Shown here piece by piece: positions 1 to 5,889 of a stretch of 10,352 nucleotides of DNA. The position numbers were made by a program, and so were the translations under genes. The notes under the pieces were generated by a model. That model was given only the letters and a program-made list of their open reading frames with translations. It had not been told where the DNA came from and ran no database searches. Origin of the DNA: Desulfobacterales bacterium (GTDB lineage Bacteria; Desulfobacterota; Desulfobacteria; Desulfobacterales; ETH-SRB1); assembly GCA_030017395.1 (NCBI GenBank), contig JASEIZ010000057.1, positions 1-10,352 of the forward strand, written 5' to 3'. Every line of letters begins with the position of its first letter. The stretch's first letter is position 1.

Positions 1-2
1 GG

Positions 3-74
3 ATCAAGTCCGGCATGACGATTTCAAGACTTTTTACGAGACCATCAATATTGATGGCGAGATTCCTAACATGA
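3..74 (+). CDS. 3' end of an unidentified upstream gene (partial)
   Basis: A frame open from the window edge ends in TGA at 72-74, overlapping the mobA ATG as ATGA, the usual sign of translational coupling. Only about 23 residues are visible (including GMTISRLFTRPS) and I cannot name a family. A competing reading is that the mobA frame itself, which is open from position 2, carries an N-terminal extension or fusion. By position this would be another molybdenum cofactor or oxidoreductase maturation gene, but that is inference from neighbours only. Confidence 0.3.
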   Translation: MKSGMTISRLFTRPSILMARFLT

Positions 75-679
75 AATATCCATGCAGCGGTGTAATACTG
101 GCCGGCGGACTAAGCACCCGCTTTTCAGGACAAAACAAGGCTTTTATCTCTATTGGCGGAAAGCGCATACTGGATCATATATATGAAGTTTTTAACAAAC
201 TGTTTACAGAAATTATTCTGGTTACCAATGATCCGATTAAATATCTGGAATGGGATTTGAATATAGGTACAGACCTTTTCCCCATTAGAAGCTCCTTGAC
301 AGGAATACATGCAGGCCTGTTTTATTCGACCAATCCTTATTCCTTTTTTATAGCATGTGATACCCCGTTTCTAAAAACAGAAATGGCCGAGGCAATCGTA
401 AACAGTATCGAACCGGGTGTGGACATTGTTTTGCCTGAAACATCGGAAGGGATTCAGCCCCTTTGCGCTGTCTATTCAAAACAATGCCTGAAATATGTTG
501 AAGGGCAATTAACCCGGAAAGAGCTCCAAATCAGACGGTTTTTTAAAAAAGTTCGCATAAAAAAACTCCCGGAAAACCTTCTGCAAAAAAATGATCCTGA
601 TTTATTATCATTTTTTAATATCAACACTCCGGACGATCTCGCTAAAGCAGAAAAAATTGTCCAAAATATGTTTAAATAA
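71..679 (+). CDS. mobA: Molybdenum cofactor guanylyltransferase MobA
   Basis: MobA transfers GMP from GTP to molybdopterin to form the guanine dinucleotide cofactor used by DMSO-reductase-family enzymes such as formate dehydrogenases; it acts in the cytoplasm. The 202-aa product has the usual family length. The N-terminal nucleotide-binding loop is seen at residues 7-23 (GVILAGGLSTRFSGQNK), the metal-binding aspartate in IACDTPF (Asp97), and the family-typical C-terminal FFNINTPDDL. I chose ATG 71 because the nucleotide loop starts six residues later and the upstream frame ends there as ATGA. The same frame is open upstream to position 2, so a longer or fused protein is not excluded. It is followed by moaE after only 9 bp, so the two are probably one transcript. 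Confidence 0.93.
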   Translation: MKYPCSGVILAGGLSTRFSGQNKAFISIGGKRILDHIYEVFNKLFTEIILVTNDPIKYLEWDLNIGTDLFPIRSSLTGIHAGLFYSTNPYSFFIACDTPFLKTEMAEAIVNSIEPGVDIVLPETSEGIQPLCAVYSKQCLKYVEGQLTRKELQIRRFFKKVRIKKLPENLLQKNDPDLLSFFNINTPDDLAKAEKIVQNMFK

Positions 680-688
680 GAGGTGGCT

Positions 689-1048
689 ATGAATCTAAAC
701 AATCTTATCGATGTTATAAAAAACCATCCTGATTACAGCAAGACAGGGATGATCCTTTGCCACAACGGAGTCGTGCGCGGCACATCGCGTGATGGCCGTC
801 AAGTATCAGGACTTAAAATTACAGTAGATCATGAAAAACTGCGTAAAGTGATAACAGAAAATAAAAAAAGAAAAGGCATTATAGAAATACTGATTGAAAT
901 CGCTGAAAACAAAGACCTGTCTGTCGGCGATGATGTTATGTTTCTGGTTGTTGCCGGCGATATACGCGACACTGTTATTGAGGTGCTGAAGAAAACTCTT
1001 GATGAAATTAAAACTACCGTCACTACAAAAACAGAGTTTTTTGTATAG
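689..1048 (+). CDS. moaE: MoaE-like molybdopterin synthase large subunit, short form
   Basis: MoaE is the catalytic subunit of molybdopterin synthase. It takes sulfur from the thiocarboxylate of MoaD and converts cyclic pyranopterin monophosphate to molybdopterin. The 119-aa product starts with a short N-terminal segment, then GMILCHNGVVRGTSRDGR, a sulfate-reducer style version of the family's G-VR-T/S region. The C-terminal IKTTVTTKTEFF keeps two lysines (Lys108 and Lys114) that align with the catalytic pair of the E. coli protein, one residue closer together. It is shorter than the roughly 150-aa E. coli enzyme. I prefer ATG 689 to GTG 683 because AAGAGG at 678-683 is then a well-spaced ribosome binding site. 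No moaD is visible in the window. Confidence 0.85.
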   Translation: MNLNNLIDVIKNHPDYSKTGMILCHNGVVRGTSRDGRQVSGLKITVDHEKLRKVITENKKRKGIIEILIEIAENKDLSVGDDVMFLVVAGDIRDTVIEVLKKTLDEIKTTVTTKTEFFV

Positions 1049-1083
1049 CTGTTTCAGCTGAGTGCCTTAAATTATTGAAGCTC

Positions 1084-1101
1084 CCCGCCGCAAGCAGCGG
1101 G
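1084..1101. repeat. GC-rich intergenic hairpin
   Basis: CCCGCCGC and GCAGCGGG face each other across an AA loop, with one mismatch in eight pairs. It lies 36 bp after the moaE stop. There is no T-run after it, so it is not a classical terminator; it resembles the small GC-rich palindromes common between genes in this kind of genome. It may still define the 3' end of the moa transcript. Confidence 0.5.
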
Positions 1102-1102
1102 A

Positions 1103-1234
1103 AAAGCGCCGATTCCAATCGAACGAATTGAAGAGGTGATCACAATTTGTGACCACCTCGAAAATCTTAAATATTCCCCATACCTGCCATTTGCTTTTAC
1201 AGAACATGGCGCCATTACGGCAGTCGAGGCATAG
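1103..1234 (+). pseudogene. ORF6N-domain (KilA-N-like) protein remnant
   Basis: The frame reads IPIERIEEVITICDHLENLK, then SPYLPFAFTEHGAITA, and stops at TAG 1232-1234. The PYAFTEHGA-type signature and the preceding CDHL..LK..P.LP pattern match the middle of ORF6N-domain proteins, DNA-binding proteins of phages and accessory regions. Only this block survives: there is no start codon in a good context, the frame opens just after TGA 1076-1078, and the C-terminal half is missing. It sits directly downstream of moaE, marking the junction between conserved genes and the accessory region. The assignment rests on the single motif. Confidence 0.6.
1133..1159. repeat. 27-bp near-perfect palindrome inside the ORF6N remnant
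   Basis: GAGGTGATCACAA and TTGTGACCACCTC pair in 12 of 13 positions around a single T. The centre, ACAATTTGT, is the same as in the palindrome inside the BRO-N gene at 1686-1716. It could be an operator-like site for a DNA-binding protein, or a by-product of the codons for the conserved VITICDHL stretch. Confidence 0.6.
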
Positions 1235-1269
1235 AACGCAAAAAAGGCTAACCATGCTTGATAATGTAA

Positions 1270-1380
1270 CAAAAAAGCGGAGGCAAGGCCGCCCCACCCA
1301 AAAACCCTTACGCGGCTATTGCTGGTGAAAAAATAGCAAAAGAAAACAAATATTTACTTCTTGATGATATAAACTTATAA
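1270..1380 (+). pseudogene. Possible C-terminal remnant of a BRO/antirepressor-type protein
   Basis: An open frame with no start codon ends at TAA 1378-1380. It contains SGGKAAPPKNPYAAIAGEK, then IAKENKYLLLDDINL. The GGKAA...GEK(I/V)..ENYL pattern resembles C-terminal tails of BRO-N-domain proteins, and the intact-looking BRO-N gene just downstream lacks exactly such a tail. This is a weak similarity judged by eye; the segment could equally be a scrap of an unrelated protein. Confidence 0.25.
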
Positions 1381-1387
1381 ACTGAGA

Positions 1388-1432
1388 AGCAGCCCATAGA
1401 TTTCTCCCATAGATTTCTCCCGAAAGGCTGCT
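1388..1432. repeat. Hairpin whose loop carries a 13-bp tandem duplication
   Basis: AGCAGCC (1388-1394) and GGCTGCT (1426-1432) form a 7-bp stem. The loop contains CCCATAGATTTCT twice in direct tandem (1393-1405 and 1406-1418). It lies 85 bp before the BRO-N start codon and could be part of its leader, or a slippage scar in decaying sequence. Confidence 0.5.
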
Positions 1433-1516
1433 GGAAAGTCATTATGCCGAGCAGAACCCGGCAGTATTTGGTAAACGTGAAGTCATCTTGTCAATATATT
1501 TGAGTGGGGAATAATT

Positions 1517-2104
1517 ATGGAATCAACAAAGATTGTCGTGTTTAAAGGAAAAAAAATCCGGAAAACCATTTTAAAAAATGAATGGTGGTTTTCCGTTGTT
1601 GATGTGATAGAGGCATTGACTGACAGTGAAAATCCCAGAGATTATTGGTATAAAATGAAAATCAGAGAAAACAGCGAGAGCAATGTTCAACTGTCGACAA
1701 TTTGTCGACAGTTGAAATTGGAAGCTCCGGATGGAAAACTGCGGCAAACGGACTGTGCCAACACCGAAGGTATATTCCGCATAATCCAGTCGATCCCTTC
1801 TCCGAAAGCAGAGCCCTTTAAACGCTGGCTGGCAAAAGTTGGTTATGAGCGGGTGCAGGAAATTGAAGATCCCGAGTTGTCCACAAAAAGGACACGACTG
1901 ATTTACAAATTAAAAGGCTATCCTGAAGACTGGATAGAAAAGAGGATGCGCGGTATCGCGATCCGGGAAGAATTGACGGATGAATGGCAGCAGCGCGGGG
2001 CCAGGGAACAGAAGGATTATGAAATATTGACGGCTGAAATATCCAAAGCCGCGTTTGGAGTCACTCCGAAAGAGTATAAAAAGCTCAAGGGATTAAAACT
2101 GTAA
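1517..2104 (+). CDS. BRO-N domain (phage antirepressor-like) protein, C-terminally truncated
   Basis: BRO-N proteins are DNA-binding regulators found in phages, baculoviruses and bacterial accessory regions. The N-terminal half fits the domain: IVVFKGKKIRKTI, WWFSVVDVIEALTD (residues 23-36), a tryptophan-containing PRDYWYKMK segment, then QLSTICRQLKL (58-68) and FRIIQSIPSPKAEPFKRWLA. The C-terminal half (about 110-195) has the usual RLIYKLKGYPEDWIEKRMRG and KEYKKLKGLKL. Related proteins normally continue for roughly 60-90 more residues after this point; here TAA ends the frame. GTGGGGA about 7 bp before ATG 1517 is a good ribosome binding site. It appears to be a lone gene in spacer sequence. 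A truncated but expressed DNA-binding protein is plausible. Confidence 0.85.
   Translation: MESTKIVVFKGKKIRKTILKNEWWFSVVDVIEALTDSENPRDYWYKMKIRENSESNVQLSTICRQLKLEAPDGKLRQTDCANTEGIFRIIQSIPSPKAEPFKRWLAKVGYERVQEIEDPELSTKRTRLIYKLKGYPEDWIEKRMRGIAIREELTDEWQQRGAREQKDYEILTAEISKAAFGVTPKEYKKLKGLKL
1686..1716. repeat. 31-bp perfect palindrome within the BRO-N coding sequence
   Basis: TTCAACTGTCGACAA and TTGTCGACAGTTGAA are exact reverse complements around one T. It encodes residues 57-67 (VQLSTICRQLK), a conserved stretch of the domain, and contains TGTCGACA twice. Fifteen perfect pairs are unusual inside a gene. It could be a self-binding operator, a structure in the mRNA, or a result of the symmetric protein motif L-S-T-x-C-R-Q-L. 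Confidence 0.9.
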
Positions 2105-2643
2105 ATATGAAGGGATGTCCCGGAAGTCCCTGACATCGTTTTGAAGCATGACCAATTGGATGAAGAGTAGGGTGTATTTAGATCTAATTCATTGTGCCTG
2201 TAACCAGTTGTTAAGCAAGGAGATTCCATTTATAGGTGTTTTATTGGATTGGATCAAATCCAATAAGAAGCAAAAAATGTATCTAATCGATTACAGGATA
2301 TTTGGATAGATTGCTCGGAAATTATCAATTATAGCACAATCCAATTCCGCACAATCCACAATAAAACATATTATATCAGCTAATTACATTTGATCGCCAT
2401 TTGGATGCCAGCACAATGTGAGCACAATGAACAAAGCAATAAAATTTAAATCAGGACATACAGCAAGAAACTAATTGAATAACTCGAGGAGCCAATTTGA
2501 CACCTCAAGTTGGGTGGAACAGATATGATCAGACCCAATTATAATATGCTGTTTTTACATAATTATCTCAGATTGTATTAGGTTTGATCAGGTCAATTGA
2601 TTAATTGGCCGAATTGGCCGCTAAATGACTGGGAATTGGCCGA
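2105..2643. other. AT-rich spacer without a gene
   Basis: No credible coding frame is seen on either strand across about 540 bp. It holds a 10-bp inverted repeat (TTATTGGATT at 2241-2250, AATCCAATAA at 2257-2266) without a T-run; an imperfect hairpin (CCAATTTGA 2492-2500 with TCAAGTTGG 2505-2513); four copies of GCACAAT (starting at 2334, 2349, 2411 and 2422); and three copies of AATTGGCCG near the end. It may be fully eroded gene sequence or a regulatory region. Confidence 0.5.
2603..2642. repeat. Three copies of AATTGGCCG
   Basis: AATTGGCCG occurs in tandem at 2603-2611 and 2612-2620 and again at 2634-2642, ending just before the start codon of the type IIG remnant. The position directly upstream of a former start codon would suit an operator such as a C-protein or methylase binding site, but no such regulator gene is present. 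Confidence 0.5.
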
Positions 2644-2806
2644 ATGAATCCAAGAAGCATCGATAAAAAGCAGGCACAAGAACTTATTAAAAAAACTTTT
2701 GAACAGCATTGATGAAAATTCATTTACCTATCAGGGGCAATTCATACCTGATTCATATAAGCCTTTCATTAGCAAATACATAAGAATAGGCAAATCTGTG
2801 ATTTGA
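2644..2806 (+). pseudogene. 5' remnant of a type IIG (Eco57I-like) restriction-modification gene
   Basis: ATG 2644 opens a 22-codon frame (IDKKQAQELIKKTFEQ) ending at TGA 2710-2712. The overlapping frame from 2708 continues IDENSFTYQGQFIPDS and YKPFISKYIRIGK to TGA 2804-2806. The ..LI..TFxxxFDExxF... and YxGxFIPDSYKxxIxxYxRIG patterns are the extreme N-terminus of large fused methyltransferase-nuclease proteins. Between the two blocks these enzymes normally have an FIKNLL-type segment that is absent here, so an internal deletion and frameshift are inferred. More than 90% of the original gene is missing. Family assignment is from remembered motifs. Confidence 0.55.
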
Positions 2807-2897
2807 CCCTTCATAGCCTACATGATATTGAAATTGTATAATTAAAATAAATTTTTTTGCGTTTGGCGGCGGTGAATAATTACCAGGAAAAAGTCAT

Positions 2898-3100
2898 ATG
2901 ATTACCGACCTAACCTTTTTCACAAATGAACCAGGCTATGCGTTGCTTAATCGATTTAAAAAACTCTGAATCATGTCAAATACTTTGATATTTTACTGGG
3001 ATATTTTCGTAGCAGCGGCTTTCATCAATTGTGCGAATTATTTAAATCTATAGCACTTGAACAAGAAACTGAGGGATTGCCGAAGGGAATCTTGAGCTGA
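2898..3100 (+). pseudogene. Frameshifted 5' remnant of a PLD/helicase-type gene (copy 1)
   Basis: ATG 2898 begins MITDLTFFTNEPGYALLNRF. A run of six A (2958-2963) has apparently lost one A: the zero frame stops at TGA 2967-2969, while the other frame continues TLNHVKYFDILLGYFRSSG and FHQLCELFK. This is the N-terminus of large proteins combining a phospholipase D-like domain with a superfamily II helicase, found in restriction and defence loci. After LFKS the sequence no longer looks like that family and ends at TGA 3098-3100, overlapping the next ATG as TGATG. The remnant ORF could still couple translation into the AlbA_2 gene. Confidence 0.65.
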
Positions 3101-4713
3101 TGGCATTACCTGTCAACATCAATGAACTGATAAACGGAAGAACCGTTGAATGGGAACGGATCGAGTTCAAAAAGGGCTGGAATCCCGTCGCCGTCCTTCA
3201 CACCATTTGCGCCTTTGCCAATGATTTCAACAACTGGGGCGGGGGTTATATAATTATTGGAATTAAAGAAAAAAACGGCCTTCCAGTTTTACCGCCCGAG
3301 GGATTGCCTCTTCTAAAGATTGATGCAATCCAGAAAGAATTGATTGAACTTTGCAATAGATTAAGGCCGCCATATTTTCCCGTTGCTGAACCCGTCAATT
3401 TTCAGGGTGAAAATATACTTATTATCTGGGTGCCCGGTGGAACTTACAGACCTTACAAATGTCCAGAAAAGTTTTCAAAAGGTGCATTATACCTACCTTA
3501 CATCCGCCGATATTCAACCACTAAGAAGGCCAATACCGAGGAGGAGCAGGAACTTCTCTCGATGGCAAACCGGATACCATTTGATGACCAGACAAATCAT
3601 CACGCCGAAATCACGGACCTGAACCTGACACTTATTCAGGCTCATCTTGCCGAGATCAAGAGTGCTCTACTGGAAGAGACAAAAAGCCTGTCTTTTCCAG
3701 AACTCTGCCGGCGAATGAATACAGCCGAGGGGCCTGACGAGTATCTGAAGCCCAAAAATGTGGGGCTTCTTTTTTTCAATGACGACCCGAAGCGCTTTTT
3801 TCGCGGCGCGCAAATTGATGTCGTCGAATTCCAGGACGATGTGGGTGATCATTTCACGGAAAAGATATTTACCGGACCGATTCAGAATCAAGTAAGATCG
3901 GCGTTAAACTACATCAATAGCAGCATCATAACCGAATCGGTGCGAAAAGTGCCGCAGAAAGCAGAGGCCGTCCGCTTTTTCAATTATCCATACGGCGCTG
4001 TTGAAGAGACGCTGGTAAACGCGGTATACCACCGAAGCTATCAGGATGATTCTCCTGTTGAGGTCCGTGTGTTTCCAAATCGTATTGAGATCCTGAGTTA
4101 TCCTGGTCCTGTGCCGCCGCTCGGCAGGGACAATCTAATGAGCAGAAAAGTAACAGCAAGAAGATGCCGCAATAGGAGAATCGGTGATTTTCTAAAGGAG
4201 TTGCATCTTGCCGAAGGAAGAGGAACTGGATTCCCCAAAATTAGAAGAACGTTGGAAGCCAACGGCTCTCCTGGACCTATATTCGAAACGGATGAGGACA
4301 GGACCTACTTCCTGACAACTCTGCATATTCATCCGGAGTCCCAAGTGAGTGGGCAAGTTGGTGAGCGAGTTGAAGCTGTTGAAGGATTAAATCATGCAGA
4401 ATTCAACAAGCTTGTATCAAGCCTGTCCCAAGTCTGTCCCAAGTCTGTCCCAGGTCAAAGCGCAGCAAGTATTATTTTAAAAGCAAGAAATAGTATTGAT
4501 CTGGCTACACTGATGTTAACGCTCAATCAGAAAAACAGAACTCGGTTTCGCAATCAGCTTATCAATCCATTGATCAAAATGGGATTGATCGAATTAACCA
4601 TTCCGGATAAGCCTACAAGCAGCAAACAGAGATATAAGACTACTATAAAAGCGCTTAAGATAATTGACGAAATAAAGAAGAAAAAAACAGCAGTACCCAT
4701 CATACAAAGATAG
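3100..4713 (+). CDS. AlbA_2 / HATPase_c_4 protein (Schlafen-like, RecG-related regulator)
   Basis: This 537-aa protein belongs to the COG2865-type group of putative transcriptional regulators or helicase-related proteins. The N-terminal AlbA_2 (Schlafen-like) domain shows EWERIEFKKGWN (17-28) and the glycine-rich FANDFNNWGGGYIIIGIKE (39-57). The GHKL-type ATPase-like domain shows YGAVEETLVNAVYHRSYQ (298-315; Glu/Asn box around 302-307), then PNRIEILSYPGPVPP. A basic stretch MSRKVTARRCRNRRIGDFLK and EGRGTGFPKIR follow, then a C-terminal winged-helix-like segment with a Lys-rich tail. ATG 3100 overlaps the stop of the preceding remnant; the nearest GA-rich site (AAGGGA) is rather far, so translational coupling is likely. 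Roles of the family are poorly known; a nucleic-acid-linked regulatory or defence role is inference. It appears intact, with an 11-bp tandem repeat near residues 442-452. Confidence 0.85.
   Translation: MALPVNINELINGRTVEWERIEFKKGWNPVAVLHTICAFANDFNNWGGGYIIIGIKEKNGLPVLPPEGLPLLKIDAIQKELIELCNRLRPPYFPVAEPVNFQGENILIIWVPGGTYRPYKCPEKFSKGALYLPYIRRYSTTKKANTEEEQELLSMANRIPFDDQTNHHAEITDLNLTLIQAHLAEIKSALLEETKSLSFPELCRRMNTAEGPDEYLKPKNVGLLFFNDDPKRFFRGAQIDVVEFQDDVGDHFTEKIFTGPIQNQVRSALNYINSSIITESVRKVPQKAEAVRFFNYPYGAVEETLVNAVYHRSYQDDSPVEVRVFPNRIEILSYPGPVPPLGRDNLMSRKVTARRCRNRRIGDFLKELHLAEGRGTGFPKIRRTLEANGSPGPIFETDEDRTYFLTTLHIHPESQVSGQVGERVEAVEGLNHAEFNKLVSSLSQVCPKSVPGQSAASIILKARNSIDLATLMLTLNQKNRTRFRNQLINPLIKMGLIELTIPDKPTSSKQRYKTTIKALKIIDEIKKKKTAVPIIQR
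4423..4455 (+). repeat. 11-bp tandem repeat, three copies, inside the AlbA_2 gene
   Basis: CTGTCCCAAGT occurs at 4423-4433 and 4434-4444, then CTGTCCCAGGT at 4445-4455. Because the unit is not a multiple of three, each copy is read in a different frame (LSQV, CPKS, VPG), and three copies together restore the frame. It lies in the linker between the ATPase-like part and the C-terminal DNA-binding part. A change of one copy would remove the last ~85 residues. Confidence 0.9.
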
Positions 4714-4815
4714 TGGCGTTGAATGGATCGTGGCAAGCAATACGTGTATGCAAAGTATCTGGACATCCAGTCGGGAACAAAGGTATAAAAGTTTCAATAC
4801 AGGAAAAATAAACAA

Positions 4816-4872
4816 ATGATTACCGACATAACATTTTTCACAAATGAAAAATGGGGTCAAGTCTACTATTGA
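4816..4872 (+). pseudogene. Second 5' fragment of the helicase-type gene, cut by the RAYT element
   Basis: MITDITFFTNE is nearly identical to the start of copy 1 at 2898 (one conservative change), and the DNA over these codons matches closely, with a similar AGGAAAAA stretch upstream. After codon 11 the frame enters the left end of the transposable element and stops in its hairpin (TGA 4870-4872). The rest of the gene is not found beyond the element. Confidence 0.7.
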
Positions 4873-4875
4873 CCC
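4853..4875. repeat. Left-end hairpin of the RAYT element
   Basis: GGGTCAA (4854-4860) pairs with TTGACCC (4869-4875) around the loop GTCTACTA. The extra G at 4853 makes the GGGGTCAAGTCT end motif shared with the right end. It contains the stop codon of the truncated helicase-type fragment. Confidence 0.85.
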
Positions 4876-4904
4876 TTGGAAGATAAAATGTTATATGTTA
4901 CAGC

Positions 4905-5885
4905 ATGTCACGTCCACTTAGAATAGAATATCCCGGAGCTTGGTATCATGTAATAAACCGTGGAAGGCGGTCTGAATCCATTTTTTCAGATAAACATGAC
5001 TATTTAATATTTATTGATCTGCTGATTGAAATATCTGAAATGAGTAATGTAAATGTAGCTGCATACTGTTTAATGACAAATCATTATCATATTCTGCTGC
5101 AAACTCCTGATGGAAATATATCAAGATGCATGAGGCATTTGAACAGCGTGTACACCCAGAGATATAACAGAACACATGGATTTGATGGTCAGCTTTTCAG
5201 GGGAAGGTACAAGTCGATTCTTGTCTGTAATGACAGCCATCTTCTGCAATTGGTGAGATATATACATAAAAACCCGGTAAAAGCAGGTATGGTTAAAGAT
5301 ATGCCTGATTATGAATGGAGCAGCCACAAAGGTTATCTTTCATATGCGAAAAAGTGGAACTGGTTACATAAAGATTATATTTTCTCCATGATAACCCCCA
5401 AAAAAGAGGGCAGACTGAAACCGTTTATTGAATTTATGCAAAAAGATGATTCAGAAGAAGTTACAAGGCTGTTCTCATTAAAGAAACTCCCGTCATTTTT
5501 TGGCCCGGAAAGTTTCATAACAGGAATAAAGGAAAAATATTATTTTAAGAAAAAAAGCTATGAGGTTCCTGAATCAAAACGCCTGGCTCCGACATCTGAT
5601 TCAATAATTTCATCAGTGTGCGAACATTACGGTGTATCGTTTAATGAATTGTTGATAACAAGACGCGGGATTTTTAATGAACCGCGCAATATCGCAGTTT
5701 ATCTATTACGTCAAATACGGGGCGAAAACCTTAATAACATAGGTAAACTGTTTAATATCAAAACATACAGCACAGTAAGCAGCATATTACGAAGAGTTTC
5801 GAGTCTTAAAAAATATGACAAAAAAATTAAAAAACGGATAGAGAAAATTCAAGATAGTATTAATAAGGGTCAAAGGCAGACTTGA
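4905..5885 (+). CDS. REP-associated tyrosine transposase (RAYT), long form with DnaA-C-like tail
   Basis: This is a Y1 HUH-type single-strand transposase, 326 aa. The N-terminus (MSRPLRIEYPGAWYHVINRG) is the RAYT signature. The HUH metal-binding pair is His60 and His62 in MTNHYHILLQ. FRGRYKSILV is followed by YIHKNPVKAGM, in which Tyr119 should be the nucleophile that attaches to DNA. WSSHKGYL closes the core near residue 145. The C-terminal part (about 215-290; CEHYGVSFNELL, then EPRNIAVYLLRQIRGENLNNIG) resembles the DnaA C-terminal helix-turn-helix found in long RAYTs. All catalytic residues are present, so the protein may be active. There is no strong ribosome binding site. The stop codon lies inside the right-end hairpin, so the last codons (KGQRQT) are also end sequence. 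Confidence 0.92.
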   Translation: MSRPLRIEYPGAWYHVINRGRRSESIFSDKHDYLIFIDLLIEISEMSNVNVAAYCLMTNHYHILLQTPDGNISRCMRHLNSVYTQRYNRTHGFDGQLFRGRYKSILVCNDSHLLQLVRYIHKNPVKAGMVKDMPDYEWSSHKGYLSYAKKWNWLHKDYIFSMITPKKEGRLKPFIEFMQKDDSEEVTRLFSLKKLPSFFGPESFITGIKEKYYFKKKSYEVPESKRLAPTSDSIISSVCEHYGVSFNELLITRRGIFNEPRNIAVYLLRQIRGENLNNIGKLFNIKTYSTVSSILRRVSSLKKYDKKIKKRIEKIQDSINKGQRQT

Positions 5886-5889
5886 CCCC
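5867..5889. repeat. Right-end hairpin of the RAYT element
   Basis: GGGTCAA (5867-5873) pairs with TTGACCC (5882-5888) around AGGCAGAC; the following C completes the inverse of the left-end motif. It overlaps the last codons and the stop (TGA 5883-5885) of the transposase gene. A T-run (5890-5894) follows, so it could also serve as a Rho-independent terminator for the transposase transcript. Confidence 0.85.

Noticed and set aside
1067..1297. Minus-strand ORFs of 66-76 codons over the ORF6N remnant
   Set aside because: No recognisable motif; the plus strand carries the ORF6N signature over the same bases.
2241..2266. Rho-independent terminator
   Set aside because: The stem is AT-rich and no T-run follows on either strand.
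3383..3622. 79-codon plus-strand ORF inside the first AlbA_2 gene
   Set aside because: Alternative frame within a well-supported gene, with no motif of its own.
4423..4455. CRISPR-like repeats
   Set aside because: The units are 11 bp, directly adjacent, without spacers and inside a coding region. No CRISPR array was seen anywhere in the window.
4554..4860. Two overlapping minus-strand ORFs of 70 and 88 codons, rich in Leu/Phe/Cys
   Set aside because: They lie antisense to the Lys-rich AlbA_2 tail and the helicase-type fragment; the apparent hydrophobicity is the complement of AAA/AAG codons, not a membrane protein.
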